Below, one piece after another: positions 21,418-32,615 of a stretch of 64,000 nt of DNA. Each line of letters begins with the position of its first letter. Position 1 is the stretch's first letter. The notes below the pieces were generated by a model. The model was not told where the DNA came from. It saw only the letters and a program-made list of their open reading frames with translations, and did no database searches. The position numbers and the translations under genes were made by a program. Source of the stretch: Coniella vitis (Eukaryota; Ascomycota; Sordariomycetes; Diaporthales; Schizoparmaceae); the NCBI GenBank assembly GCA_011317545.1, contig WUJK01000007.1, forward strand, positions 62,001 to 126,000, read 5' to 3'.

Positions 21418-22985
21418 TCACTTCGGAGCAATGGTCCGACCGCCCAGGCGATCCAGCAGCCAGCTGAGGACGACCAGCACGCGCTGCCTCCACGTGCGTG
21501 TCCAGAGGAAGTTCTTGCTCCGCCACGCCACCCACGCCTCGACGCCCGTGTAGTCCCCCTTGCCCGCAATGACGCCGTCGCTGCGGCCCAGATACGCCAC
21601 AATCGCCGTCTGCTTGTACTCGAAGCGGCCGACCGCGGCCGCGTCGAAGTCCTTGTTGAGCGCCGCGCCCAGCCAGTTCGCCTTTTGGCACGCCACCTCG
21701 GCCGTCGTCGGCAGACTCGCGCCCTCAATGTCGGCAGCGTCGCCCAGCGCAAAGACACCAGGTATCACCCCATCATCCTCGCCCTGGAGGCGCAGAAACC
21801 CGTCCGTCAGCAGCCGCGGCAGGCCCTGGGCCGCCTTTTTGCAGCGCAGCCGCGCGGCGAGCGCCGTGGCCTTGTTGCCGGTGCTCCAGATGACGGTGCC
21901 GCAGGGCACGCGGCCCAGCTCGCGGGTGTGGATGGCCGTGGCGTCGACGCGTTCAATGTGGCTGCCCGTGACGACCTCGACGTCGCGCTGGTCGAAGCTG
22001 CGCATGGCGTAGTCCTGCAGCTGCTGGTCGAAGCCGCCGCCGCCGAGCACGTGCGGCGCAATGTCGTGGATCGAGATGCGCGCGTACTTTTTGATGTGCG
22101 GGTACAGGCGCGCATAGTCCTCGCGCAAGAGATCCGACAGCTCGCTCGAGATTTCCACGCCGGTTGGGCCGGCGCCGACTATGACAAAGTGCAGCATGTC
22201 GCGGACTGTCGGGGAGGTTTGGGCAGTGGTGAGCATGCTTGTATGTGTGAAGTTTGTTTTTCTTTTCTCTCTCCGCAGCCTCTCGTTTTTGGAATCCTCA
22301 CCAAGAAAAGGAAAAAAGAAAAAGTCACTTACTCTCTTGTCCTGACAGGCCGGGTATCGAGGCCCTCTCGAAGCTGTCCCGGATCTGCGCCTGGATCGCC
22401 TTGGCATCTCGGGCCGTCCGGACGAAGAACGCATGCTCTGCCACCCCGGGGGTGCCAAAGGTGTTGTTGGTGCACCCGGGGGCGAGGATCAGGTGGTCGT
22501 AGGGCAGGTCGAACTGGGAGGGCACCGTCTCGGGCAGCTGGTCGAAGGCCGGGGCGCATTTGCATATCTTGGCCGCGAAATCGACGTCCTCGACGCGGGC
22601 TTTGATGTAGCGAATGTCCTTGTTTTGACGGCGGATTGGTGTTTCGACGACACTGGAGGGCAGTCAGTCGGTCAGTTCTGCTTCTGAGGGGGACTGACTT
22701 GTGTCAAACGACAGGAATTGGCAGTATAAAATAAAACAAAAACACACACACACACCTGAAATCGTACAAACCACAAGCGGCACTGGCCAGCAGCGGCGTA
22801 TACGGCGTTGTCTCCTCTGGCGACACAACCGTCACCTTGAACTTCTTTTGGTCGAGAACATCAGACAGCGTTGAGCCGGCCCAGCCAGTGCCCACAATCA
22901 CCACCTTCTTCCGGCTTGCCTGCTTGGCCGTATATGTCATTGTTGCTGTTGCTGCTGCTGCGCGTCTTTGCGCGAATCCTAGCAT
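21418..22985 (-). CDS. Type II (alternative, rotenone-insensitive) NADH:ubiquinone oxidoreductase
   Basis: Three exons (22985-22756, 22652-22333, 22205-21418) give 445 aa in phase. The introns start GTGTGT, GTAAGT and end CAG. The N-terminus (MLGFAQRR followed by Ala/Thr) looks like a short mitochondrial presequence; a second ATG at 22940 would give a shorter form. The first Rossmann motif is VVIVGTGWAGS (FAD). The second is FVIVGAGPTGVE (NADH). A GVFALGDAA block binds FAD near the quinone site. The tail (WRSKNFLW...WLLDRLGGR) is the membrane-associating helix region typical of NDH-2. There is no EF-hand, so calcium control is unlikely. Known role: oxidises NADH and passes electrons to ubiquinone without pumping protons. 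Inner versus outer face of the inner membrane cannot be decided here. Confidence 0.9.
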
Positions 22986-24788
22986 ATCACGGCTGTGTTG
23001 CAAGGAGGAGAATCTTCACACGCTTTAGGAAGGGGGGGGGGGTGATGGTTTAATGATTCTAAAAGGCTGAACTGGGAGGCAGAAAAAGAAACAACCAATG
23101 GTCCAAAAGTCATGACTTGTACGCACCCATGATACCTCCCAGATCCGTGCAGACGGTGCCGTCAGATATACTCATCGTGGGGCCTACTATGTATGTACTT
23201 GAGCGACGCAAGACTGCTGCTTGTCATGATCCATGTCCCATGTGGCCAAGTTAATAAGGTTTTGTTTGGCACAGCACAGCACAGACAGACAGACAAACAG
23301 ACAAGACGTAGCGTCATGGACTCTTCGATGGCTGCAGGCCATGCCAGGTACCCGGTCTCGTTTCCAATCCCAGTTCGTGAAAGGCTCAACGGCCATTCTG
23401 GGAACTGTATACATGTGTAATCAGTCTCGGCGTTGACTCGGCATTCGCGATGGCTTCTGCTGCCCGATCCAGAGGGTCGAGTCTCGCATACGATGATCAC
23501 CGCCCATCTTTCGAGGTTCTTGCATGCAAAAAGGTGCGAGTGGGATGCTCAGCATAGTTACTATGTACAATCTACTCGTGGAAATGTCTCTTGAATGTAC
23601 TCCTCGCCCAACCATGTGTACAGTTTCTGGTCTTGCACCCACCACTTGCACGTGTAAAGGAAGTGGACAAGATCTTGATACGGCCCAACAGTCACAAAAG
23701 CAGATCGGTTGGCGTCACTGTGGACTCGGCTACACCCGCAGTGATGCTTGAAGACCGGCATGTCCCTGTGGTTTTCCCGCAGCGTGGGGACTATACAGCA
23801 CAAAATACCGCCAGAGAGCATAGTTATAGGGCCTAATCATGGCCCGGCCACGTTTCAGCCACCATGTCGGTGTTTCTAGAACCTTGGACCTTTGCATGTC
23901 GAGCCGGTCGTTGTTGGCCTGGGTCTCCGTGCTTCCCCAGGGACATTCCGAGAGATGGAAAGAGGACGGCGGGACTGTTGCAAGAGTCCAATCGATTGAT
24001 TGATAATATACGAGGTGGCTAGTGCTCTTTCGGAGAAAAGAATTGCCAGTTGCTGTGCGTTTTCTCTCTCCAGTAGAGAGAGGGCTGATGAGCCACTCAC
24101 TGCCAGACAAAGAGACATGGAACGTGGGATACATTCTGGAGACGGTGTAGATCAGACAGAGATCACCAAGCCCTTTCACGAAACATCTTGAACAGCTGGG
24201 GCGTCCAGGCTGGATAGAACAAATATCGTGAAAACAACACCGCGTCATGGGACTGGTTTCCAGTCTCCGTGGCTGGTTGGAATATGTCTTGGTGAATTCG
24301 ATGCATACTGCTACTTTTGCAGCTTCCAGGCCTTCTGATGGTGCCAGTCGCGAGCAGAAGGGCAGAGTCTCACAAGTGCACGCGAGACGTGAATTCTCCC
24401 GACCATGCTTTGGCAACATTCCACGCTTACAAGGTCGCTGTTGACAGTATTCTCACAGTTGCTCTCTGGCAGATGTTCCAGAGGTTCCTGCCTTTCAGCC
24501 TCTCTGTCGGTGAGAGAAGGTCCGAAGCAGCCAACAAACACCAACCAAACATTACAGAAGGCTTCTAATGAGCGGCTTCCTTGTGAGCAATGGGTGCTCT
24601 TGCTCTTGGGCAATCATGACGGGTGTCTGTTGAGTTGAACTTGCGCGGAGGAGAGCCTTGGATCTTTGTGCGCGCGCGCGCGACACACTGTCAACAATAC
24701 TCGGCACCGTTCTTTTACCTACAAGTTGGCAGATAGTGTTTGGCGGCAGCATCCCCACCATCGACAGCTTCTTTGCGCCATCGCAACC
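22986..24788. other. Intergenic between two divergent genes
   Basis: Apart from one hypothetical frame listed separately (23730-24419), I see only promoters. A G10 run lies near 23033 and a (CAGA)n tract near 23275-23300. An alternating CG/CA run (GCGCGCGCGCGACAC) stands near 24670, 110 bp before the next ATG. Confidence 0.4.
23730..24419 (-). CDS. Hypothetical open frame, 229 aa
   Basis: An ATG-initiated frame of 229 codons lies inside the divergent promoter region between the NADH dehydrogenase and a small secreted protein. I recognise no domain, signal peptide or membrane helix. Residues are mixed, with several Cys and Trp and no repeat. The length is slightly more than expected by chance at this base composition. 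No introns or flanking exons support it. It could be noise. Confidence 0.18.
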   Translation of the reverse strand: MLPKHGRENSRLACTCETLPFCSRLAPSEGLEAAKVAVCIEFTKTYSNQPRRLETSPMTRCCFHDICSIQPGRPSCSRCFVKGLGDLCLIYTVSRMYPTFHVSLSGSEWLISPLSTGERKRTATGNSFLRKSTSHLVYYQSIDWTLATVPPSSFHLSECPWGSTETQANNDRLDMQRSKVLETPTWWLKRGRAMIRPYNYALWRYFVLYSPHAAGKPQGHAGLQASLRV

Positions 24789-25375
24789 ATGCTGGGCAAG
24801 GCGCGCTGCCTCGCATCGCTTCTCTGGCTCATGCAGCTCATCGCAGCCCACAAGGCGCCGGAGCCAGGACAGTCCCAGCCGACGCCATCCTCTCCACCGC
24901 CGATCGTGGCCGCCCAGCCTCGTCCGCCCACGAGAAACGCCAGCAACACTATCCAAATGCGCAAAGAATGCCCCTCGCTCACACCAAGCGAGGCTACAAC
25001 GCCGCGCGCAGCAGAGACAAGCGACGAACCAGGCTACACCCCCTGCGCAGACGGACTATTACTCTCTCGCGAGCCGAGGCAGCTTCCACATCAGCATCAG
25101 CATCAGCGCCAGCTCGGCGAACTCGAAGACCAAGTCACAGACGCCATACACAGTGTGCTGGCGCAAGAGATGGGCGAGTTGGTGCAGGAGATTGCGGACA
25201 AGGCGTTGCGTCGCATCCACGACCGCATGTTGTCGTTCACGATGCGCGGTGAGCGGTATCTGTGCTTGAATGTTGTTTGTGCCTGGTGCCTCTTTTTTTT
25301 TTTTTTTACAAATACAAAGCTGGGGTTGCTTGCGTTGTACTTGTGCTGACAGGGCGGCTGCAACAGACAGAATGA
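24789..25375 (+). CDS. Small secreted protein with amphipathic C-terminal helix
   Basis: Two exons (24789-25248, 25353-25375) give 160 aa. The intron starts GTGAGC, has a GTGCTGACAG end (branch and acceptor almost fused) and contains a T16 run. The second exon adds only eight codons. Residues 1-21 (MLGKARCLASLLWLMQLIAA) are a signal peptide. The middle is Pro/Ser/Thr-rich and disordered-looking, with two cysteines (EC at about 56 and PC at about 80). The last 50 residues form a strongly helical, acidic-basic segment (LGELEDQVTDAIHSVL, then EMGELVQEIADKALRRI) that could be a coiled coil. No family is recognised. A secreted effector-like or wall-associated role is possible but unproven. Confidence 0.5.
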
Positions 25376-26009
25376 TGCAGGGTAGTCTGTTGAGGCTGCA
25401 AACATGGCTTGTAGCGTGCGAAGGGCGACAGTCGGTGTGTAGGCCAGTCGAGCAAGGAGGCGAGAGTGTTGGACACGGCTGAGGGGACTCGTATATAATA
25501 TATGGCCTATAACTGAGGAAAAGAGCGTGTAGCCGGTAGAGAATCAGTAAGTAGCACCTAAGCAAATCACTCGAAGCAAATTACTCCATGGATTCAAGAT
25601 TCAACCCGTCGCGCAAAAGATGTTATCCAAGGCCTCGTCATTAGCAAGATCGCGTTCTCACCGCATCCTCCATCATCGACCTTTGTGCACTCTGGGAGTA
25701 TCTCACCCGTCTGAACTTACCAACGGCAGCTGGACCTGCGGGCTGCCAGAATATTTATCCCCGCCTTTCATGACGTCTTTTGGCGGGAAGCGGGTTGAGC
25801 CCTTGGCTGTCCTCCTCCTCCTCCTCCTTCTTCTGCTGCTGCTTTTCCCCCATCCCATCTTCAAATTCCCCCAGGCAACTTCAAGCATCGCAGAAGCCAT
25901 TCAACCTTGGCGGAAACAAACCGCATGCTCATTATATAGCTATAGAAAGATCAGCAGCAGCAGTAGAAATCATTCCCCCCCCCCCCAAAAAAAAAAGAAA
26001 AAGGAAAAA
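25376..26009. other. Intergenic, promoter of the metallo-beta-lactamase-fold gene
   Basis: No gene is seen. A pyrimidine tract (CTCCTC/CTTCTTCTG) lies at about 25810-25850 and a TATATAGC box at 25935. A C10-A10 run lies directly upstream of the ATG. Confidence 0.4.
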
Positions 26010-26778
26010 ATGACAACCCGGCCACCCCCCTCGACCTGCTTCACCTGCACACGCCTCAACGCCTCCACCTTCCGCATCGTCGAAGACGACCAATGGTCCG
26101 AGCACCCCTTCATCTACGTCAAAATCTACGACACCGCCCTCGTCGTCATCGACACGGGCTGCGGCGGCGGCGGCGCCGCGGCGCGGGATCCGGCAGTCGA
26201 GCTGACGTCGCTGCGCGAGTTCATCGAGACGTATCCCGTGGCGGAGCTGGGTGGTGGGCCGTTGAACCCGGGTGGGCGCAAGGGCTGTGAGGTGGTGTGC
26301 ACGCATTGTCATTATGATCATATTGGTGAGTGAATGGTGTGGTGTGATGTTGGTTTGGTGTGGTGTTGGTTTTATCTTGCAGTTGTAAACAAGAGACAAT
26401 CCGTTTGTTTGTATTATTATTGTTATTATCACTATTCTTGCGAGGCTTTCTTTCATTCCTCAGATATGGTGGACCCAAAAAGCAAAAGATGCACCAATTC
26501 TTTTCCTTTCTCAACCGTCGTCCCTGATGGGTTGGTAATACACCACAACTAACCAACGCCGACACCGCCACCAACCCAAAAGGCGGCATAGAGCACTTCA
26601 CCACCACCAACAACCACCACCACCCGCCCTCCATCTGGGCCAGCGCAAACAACAAGCCCTTCATCCTCGACGACCTCCCCACAAGCTCTCTCTGCCGCTA
26701 CGTCGGCATGCCCACCCCAACCTACACCGTCACCCACTGGGCGCCCGACGGGCACGTCATGCAGCCGCAGCAGCAGCC

Positions 26779-26810
<32 letters not shown>

Positions 26811-27049
26811 CACGCGTGCAGATGGCCTGTGGGCACGTGACGAGCGCCGTGGACGCCGAGGAGTTTGTCGGCGAGGTGGCGAGCTTCTTTGGCCGGGTGC
26901 GGCGGGGGCTGGTGGAGGGCCAGGATGCCGGAGAGCAGCTGGGTGTGCCGCTCGTCAGGTACGAGAAGGAGGACGGGCGCGTGTCGTTCCTTGGGCCCAG
27001 GGCTCTGTTTGATGCGTCGATGGTCGGCCAGTGTCCGGTTGGAAACTGA
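26010..27049 (+). CDS. Metallo-beta-lactamase-fold protein lacking its central metal motifs, with a polyglutamine insert
   Basis: Two exons (26010-26325, 26583-27049) flank a 257-nt intron (GTGAGT...AAAAG, phase 1) and give 260 aa. Exon 1 carries the first metal motif, HCHYDHIG. Exon 2 starts with the usual GGIEHF continuation, then SLCRYVGMPTPTYTVTHW. Instead of the expected block with the third His (HTPGHT-type) and the bridging Asp, there is a run of Gln and Pro (about residues 185-205, encoded by CAG/CAA). The sequence then resumes with MACGHVTSAVDAEEF, which corresponds to the last metal His, and the normal C-terminal RVSFLGP segment. About 80-90 residues of the family core are therefore absent. 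Without motifs 3 and 4 a working dinuclear site is unlikely. It ends 216 bp from the convergent MFS gene. Confidence 0.75.
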
Positions 27050-27265
27050 AAAAAGAAAAAATGATTTGTTGTTTTTGGAAAAATGGACAAAGGAAATTCC
27101 GAAGCAGCCACCGCCCAATACAAAAGCCGTTCGTTCCCAATGTTTCCTTTTTCACAACCATGATTGGCTGCCCACCCATGCTTAGGATACGAACGAGGAT
27201 CGCTCACACCAGATTCACAGCAATAACACCATGCATTCATCCCCCGCTCTCCTTCTTCTTCTCAC

Positions 27266-29221
27266 TCACTCAGCCTCCGCCTCGCTCTCCTCCCAGACCG
27301 ACGGATCTTCGTCCGCACCGCCCGCCAGCGCATTCACAACATGGACCTCCATCCCACCCCCCAGCGCCATCCGGTCCACCTCGCGCGGCACCCACCACAG
27401 CTGCACCGCGCCGAGCACCGCCACAGCCGCACAGCTCGCCCACGCCGCGGCGCTGCCCCACGAGTCGTACACGACGCCCACGAGCGGGGAGCTGATTGTG
27501 CGGGAGGCGCACACGGCGCTCATGGCCAGGCCGTTGACGCGGCCGAGCACGAGCGGCGAGGGCGTTGCGTTCTTGAGCAGGATGAGAATGCACGGCGTGG
27601 CGACGATGCCGAGGAGGTTCTGGAGGAACATGGAGGCATAGATGCCTGCGGGGAGCAGCCAGCTCTCTTCTGCGGCGCTGCCCGTGCCGCGGAGGAGGGA
27701 GAGGAAGGGCATGACGAGGTAGCAAACGGGGTAGACGAGCGTCGGGAGGAGAAAGGACAGCCAGACGCCTGCGCGCTCGACAACGATGGGGAAGATGACG
27801 CCCTGGCAAAAGAGCGCAATGAAACCGTTGACGGCAAGGTAGCCGCCTACGTCGTGGAGACTGTAGCCCATGCCGCCGATGAGGTCGAAGCGTGGCCCGG
27901 TGCCAGCTTCAAAAGGAGCAGGACCAGCTGCAGTTGCTGGCGAGAACGTGGCAGCAGAGGCGTTGTACGAAGAAGGCGAGTCGAGCAGGTAGATAGGCAG
28001 GATAGCGCCAAAGGCCATCTGGTGGAAAGCCGCAACGACGAGCGTGCCAATGAGCATAATCACGGAGAAATTAAAGGCCTTGGCCGTCGCTGCTCCAGTA
28101 GCAGTAGCGCCCTCTCGACGCGGGCGAGGAGCAGGATTCTGCAGCGGGGTCTGGTTGGCTCCGTGGCGGGCACTGTGCAAGTCGTCACCGTCGGGCCGGA
28201 CGTTGATGGAGTGGATGGTGCCAAACGAATTATGCCTCAAATCGAAGCGCTGGTTGGCTGCGCCGGGCAGCCCTTCTTCCACAAAGAGGGGGCCGTGGAC
28301 TTGGCCGAGACTTTCGGCGATGGATTTGGTGTGGCTTGTTGTGCGGATGAGAGGAGTGTTTTCGTCGTGCTCAGCAACAACAACAACAGCAGCATCCTCA
28401 TCGTCGTCCCCAACACCACCATTAGCATATCGACGGTGGTGGTGGTGATGATACTCGTGTCCGCCTCCCGCAAGAGCACCACCACTCTCCCCCTTTTTCC
28501 TACACCTCGGATTCGTCTCCTCCAAGAACAAAAGCCCCTGCACAACAGCCAACGCAATCGCGCCGACCGCCACCAGGTTCGGCAACAAGTATGGAAACCG
28601 CCCAAACACGCCCGCCGGGTCGAACACGCCCGGGTAGAACTTTGCAGGCTGCGCCAGGAAGCCGCCCATGGCCGATCCGATGATGGAGCCCAGGAACCAC
28701 ACAAACGGCTGCACGGCGTAGGCCCGCGGCTCGTGCTGCGGCGTGTGCATGACCATCTCCGCCACCATGGTCTGCATGACCGAGACGTTGCCGTTGAGCG
28801 CACCCCCGACGAAGCGCGCGAGCAGGGCAACCCAGTAGTGCCGCGCGAGCCCGAACAGCAAGCTGGACAGGGCAACGCCGCAGAGGCCAAACAGGACGAC
28901 GGGCTTGCGGCCGTAGCGGTCCGAGACGGCGCCCCACAAGAGCGCGGTGAGAGACTCTGCGACGGCGTAGGCAGAGACAAGCAGGCCGGCGTAAAAGGAC
29001 GCGTTGGCGTCGGTGCCGGTCAGGTCTTGGACCATGACGTAGGTGTAGGCGAGGATGGAGTTGAACGCGATGGGCTCAGAGAAGCGGCAGATGGCCAAGA
29101 TAGTGAGTTGGTAGGTTGGGAAGGCATCGTGGGGGGTGGCTTTTGCGTCCTTGTGGTGATGCTTGGAAAACGTGTGGGAGCCATCTTGGAGACGATGTGG
29201 GTGGTGCTCATGAGAGGGCAT
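27266..29221 (-). CDS. MFS transporter with His-rich N-terminus and central loop
   Basis: A single exon from ATG 29221 gives 651 aa. The frame is open further upstream but without a better ATG. It is a 12-helix DHA1-type carrier, with motif A as GAVSDRYGRKP (residues 97-107) and a motif-B-like LARFVGGALNGN. A long hydrophilic loop of about 150 residues separates the two six-helix halves. The loop holds a HEYHHHHHRR cluster and poly-acidic and poly-Val stretches. The N-terminus is also His-rich (MPSHEHHPH, KHHHKDAK). The overall type matches fungal tetracycline-efflux/ZIF1-like or YCR023C-like proteins, many of them vacuolar. His clusters in such loops suggest, but do not show, metal sensing or transport. 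Confidence 0.9.
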   Translation of the reverse strand: MPSHEHHPHRLQDGSHTFSKHHHKDAKATPHDAFPTYQLTILAICRFSEPIAFNSILAYTYVMVQDLTGTDANASFYAGLLVSAYAVAESLTALLWGAVSDRYGRKPVVLFGLCGVALSSLLFGLARHYWVALLARFVGGALNGNVSVMQTMVAEMVMHTPQHEPRAYAVQPFVWFLGSIIGSAMGGFLAQPAKFYPGVFDPAGVFGRFPYLLPNLVAVGAIALAVVQGLLFLEETNPRCRKKGESGGALAGGGHEYHHHHHRRYANGGVGDDDEDAAVVVVAEHDENTPLIRTTSHTKSIAESLGQVHGPLFVEEGLPGAANQRFDLRHNSFGTIHSINVRPDGDDLHSARHGANQTPLQNPAPRPRREGATATGAATAKAFNFSVIMLIGTLVVAAFHQMAFGAILPIYLLDSPSSYNASAATFSPATAAGPAPFEAGTGPRFDLIGGMGYSLHDVGGYLAVNGFIALFCQGVIFPIVVERAGVWLSFLLPTLVYPVCYLVMPFLSLLRGTGSAAEESWLLPAGIYASMFLQNLLGIVATPCILILLKNATPSPLVLGRVNGLAMSAVCASRTISSPLVGVVYDSWGSAAAWASCAAVAVLGAVQLWWVPREVDRMALGGGMEVHVVNALAGGADEDPSVWEESEAEAE

Positions 29222-29839
29222 GTTTTCTTGGAGTCCGCGTCCAGGAAGGCGACTCTGGGGGGATCTAGGCGGCAAGCAAACGTCAGTAGGGTGCAATCCT
29301 GAAAGGGACAACCAAAAGGGCAGAGAAAGAGGGTGCAGTGCAGGCTGGGGAGCCGAAGCAGAAGCCAGGAAGTGATGAACGAGCTTGGAACATATAACCA
29401 GTCCGCAACCCACCTTTCTTGTCGAGAAATCCTCGACAGCCGGCAACACTGGCAGAGTGAGAGGGTTGGCAAACACCCTGACCGACCACCGACCACTTGC
29501 CCAGCCTCGACCGCTCCGACATGTCTCCTGCAACTAACTATGCAGTAAGCAAGCCGTTTGTTCGCGTCGCAGCAGAGAAACTGTCTCTCGTGGTGTCGAT
29601 CCCTCTTCTAGCCTGCATATGCGAGCATTGAGAAGTCTGAATAGTTTCCGAAGACGGCATGTTGTACACTGTCAACGGCATGGCAGCCACGAGTGACTCT
29701 CCATCGCAAGTCCTGGCTCAGAGTCGCATCGACTACACGACCAATGAATCAGCCAACCAACCAGAAATCCTCATGTCCATAGAACCGCTGATTAAAAACT
29801 CCTCACTGAGGACGCGACTCGCACACATACACACACACA

Positions 29840-29875
<36 letters not shown>

Positions 29876-30601
29876 TCAACAACCAAGCACCAACCTTGCA
29901 AAGTTGCAGCCATCTCATCCTTCCAAGCCCCCGAAAGTTGTGGCGAGGGCAAACATGATTGGCCATTGGTACCCCATCATGACCGTCCCGTAATCCCGGA
30001 GCTTAGAGTGCCAGACTGCTTTCCCTGGTGCTGCCCATGGAACAGTCATAGTAGCCTGGGGTCCTGAGACTTGCAGATCAGTACTCCTCCTGTCCGAACT
30101 CATGCGCGTTAAACAACGGACTTGCATGAAAACGAAAGAGGGGCGCCGTGGTTCTACACGGTAGTTTTCCGATGTGTAACCGAGCGACAGGGACGACGCC
30201 GACTTGGCTGCAGACGGCGACTGATAGATCATGCCCATCCCAGCAATTGGCTGTACCCAGTACATAGTCATGGGATGGGACCTTGGCTGATATTGTTGGC
30301 TGTCAGCAAGCCCGTCCTTGGCCATCTGCGTGGCCCTTGAGCCGTCATTCCTTCGGGCCGTTCTACACCGGGGGCCGAACCCGGGCCGTTGTGCCATGTA
30401 CCGATAAGATAAGCTGCCCCCGATAAGCGCCAACCCGTATCATCAGAAGCGGCTCAAGAACGCATCCCGGCTTTCTGAAGTTTGGCCAGCGCGCTATTGC
30501 TATTGTTGTTTTGATTTCGCCTTGTTGTTGCTGTCGCTGCGTTTTCCCAATACACCATTGTACATCTCGTTCCCTTTGCAAGCCACTGTCTTCTTGGCAA
30601 A
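29222..30601. other. Divergent intergenic region (MFS / asparaginase)
   Basis: No coding exon is supportable. It contains a compound (CA)n-(TC)n-(CA)n microsatellite listed separately. It must hold the promoters of both flanking genes. Confidence 0.45.
29822..29876. repeat. Compound CA/TC microsatellite
   Basis: A run of alternating CA, then about ten TC units, then CA again, about 55 bp with a single interruption near the start. Non-coding. Confidence 0.9.
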
Positions 30602-32239
30602 ATGGAGTACAAGACTTGCCCAGCCGGCTCCGAGTCGGCACCGTTCACGGCAGCCACCATCAAGCCCCGGCTCATCATCCATGGCGGCGCCGGCAACATC
30701 AAGCCGACAAATCTGACACCAGAAAGGTACCAAGCTGTGCGCGCTTCGCTCTTGGGAATGGTTAGTAGTGCCCCCAAGTATATCCTTTTCAGAAAAAAAA
30801 CAAGGTCCCTCCCACGAAAAGAGACAAACCAATAATCGACATCAAATCCACATCCTCACACCGTCTTCCAGATCGCAAAAACGCACACGTACATGACCAC
30901 CCCAATAACCCAAGCCAACGACGGCCCATCCTCTACTACTTCTTCTGCTGCGGCTGCCCTCCCCTCCGCCCTCGAAACGGCCACGTATGCCGTAACGCTA
31001 CTGGAGAATGACCCCTTCTTCAACGCAGGCAAGGGCGCCGTCTTTACCCGCGACGGCATCCAACAGCTCGAGGCAAGCGTAATGGTCTCCAAAGGCTACG
31101 CCAAACGCGCAGCTGGCGTCCTCGGCTTGCGCCACGTCAAAAACCCCATCTTGCTTGCTCGCGAAATCCTTCAGCATGGCGAGGACGACCTCTGGGGTCG
31201 AAAGAAAGGCGAAGCAACTACCAGCAGCTCATGCTCACCCCGTGTATCGGCGCCTTCTGCACAGGGACACACCCTCGTCTACGGCGCAGTGGCCGAGGCC
31301 TTGGCGACCAAGTACGGCTTGGAAATGGAGTCCACCGAGTACTTTTTTACCCAACAACGCTGGGATGAACATGTTCGTGCATTAGAGCGTGAGAAAAACT
31401 CCGTGGGCACCCAATCCATTGCGACCTGGAGTGCCGACGAGTATCTGCCCCAGGGTACAACCGGCGCAGTAGCTCTGGACTCGCAAGGGGTTGTTTGTTG
31501 CGCCACAAGCACCGGAGGCCTAACAAACAAGCTGACCGGTCGCATTGGGGACACGCCTGTACCTGGTGCTGGATACTGGGCCGAGGAGTGGACAGAAAAG
31601 GGCGATCCGACCAGAACCCTGGAGCAGGGATTTTGGCAAAAGGGTGTAGAGCTTGTGCGTGGACCTGGCGCGATGCTGGAGTTTGCCGGCGCCATCAAAG
31701 GATGGATGGCCGATTGTTTACCGACTCCCTTTGTCTACTCGCCGCTGATGTCGCCGCGGTCTTCTTTTGGGGGATCCTCGCGTGAGCTGACCACCACCCG
31801 ATCCTTTGCAACATCTGGCACGGGCAATGGCGATTCGTTTTTGAGGGTCAATGCCGGTCGCACCGTCGCTGCTATTGCACGCTGGAAACCAGTTTCATCG
31901 GCCGCAGCCCTCACAGAAGTGACGGGGCCAGGTGGAGAGCTGCAGAAGAGCGCGGGAGATCGGTGGATGCTGACTGGCGAGGGAGAGGGCGGCATGATCG
32001 GTATCGAAAGCGTGATCGTCCGTGATGGCAATGGGCGCATCGTCGAAACCCGCTCAGAGATTATCCAGGACCACAACTGCCCTGGCATGTTCCGCGCCTG
32101 GATCGATCAAAATGACAAAGGCGTCTTCCAGGTCTGGCACGAGGGCGCGGGGGTGGCGCCAATGGGTTTCGATGGAGAGAGACAGCGGGAGCATCTCTCG
32201 GCGTGTCTTCCGGAGAAGTGGAGGCCTATGGAACAGTGA
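30602..32239 (+). CDS. Ntn-hydrolase asparaginase / isoaspartyl peptidase family protein
   Basis: Two exons (30602-30760, 30872-32239) flank a 111-nt intron (GTTAGT...TTCCAG, phase 0) and give 508 aa. The N-terminal strand LIIHGGAG is the family hallmark. NPFFNAGKGAVF-like residues follow (here DPFFNAGKGAVFTRDG). The autocleavage site is QGTTGAVALD, and T249 would be the new N-terminal nucleophile of the beta chain. CATSTGG and GRIGDTPVPGAGYW form the substrate-binding Arg/Asp loop. At about 500 aa it is longer than plant or human asparaginases (about 310 aa), with an insert after the GRIGD loop and a C-terminal extension. Long versions of this kind are known in ascomycetes. Expected to be cytosolic, hydrolysing asparagine or isoaspartyl dipeptides. 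Confidence 0.9.
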
Positions 32240-32615
32240 CTGTTGTGAGCGCGAAAAGCGGACAAACTTGGAACAACTTAACCTTCTAGACAGAGTAGAC
32301 AGTGTAGAGACGAGATGTAGATGTAGATGTAGTGGAATGCGCCAAAGGTGGCGATATTATTTTGTGCTTTCGGTCGAGTCTCGATGGTCGCTGCTCACTT
32401 TTCCCCAGCTGTCGTGTGAGCCCTCGAGGACCTGAAACCCGTGGAAACTATACTACAGAAGATTTGCCGACGCCCCAACCCCCAAGATCCATGCAAAAGG
32501 ATCGTAACCAGTTCAGTAAAACATGTTGATGCCGTCTTCGATCGAAAATGGGCGGGTTCGATGGAGTGGAGAAGATGGTTGAAACTCAGCCCTGTGCGGC
32601 AGAGGCGTTGCTCAC

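Noticed and set aside
21358..22605. 415-codon frame on + opposite the NADH dehydrogenase
   Set aside because: The minus strand carries both Rossmann motifs across three spliced exons; the plus frame has only low-complexity sequence.
27341..29302. 653-codon open frame on + opposite the His-rich MFS gene
   Set aside because: It mirrors a GC-rich coding exon. The minus strand has clear membrane helices and MFS motifs, the plus frame none.
30350..30440. Possible tRNA (GGGTTCGGCCC-like T-arm on -)
   Set aside because: No pairing acceptor stem, D-arm or anticodon arm could be drawn around it.
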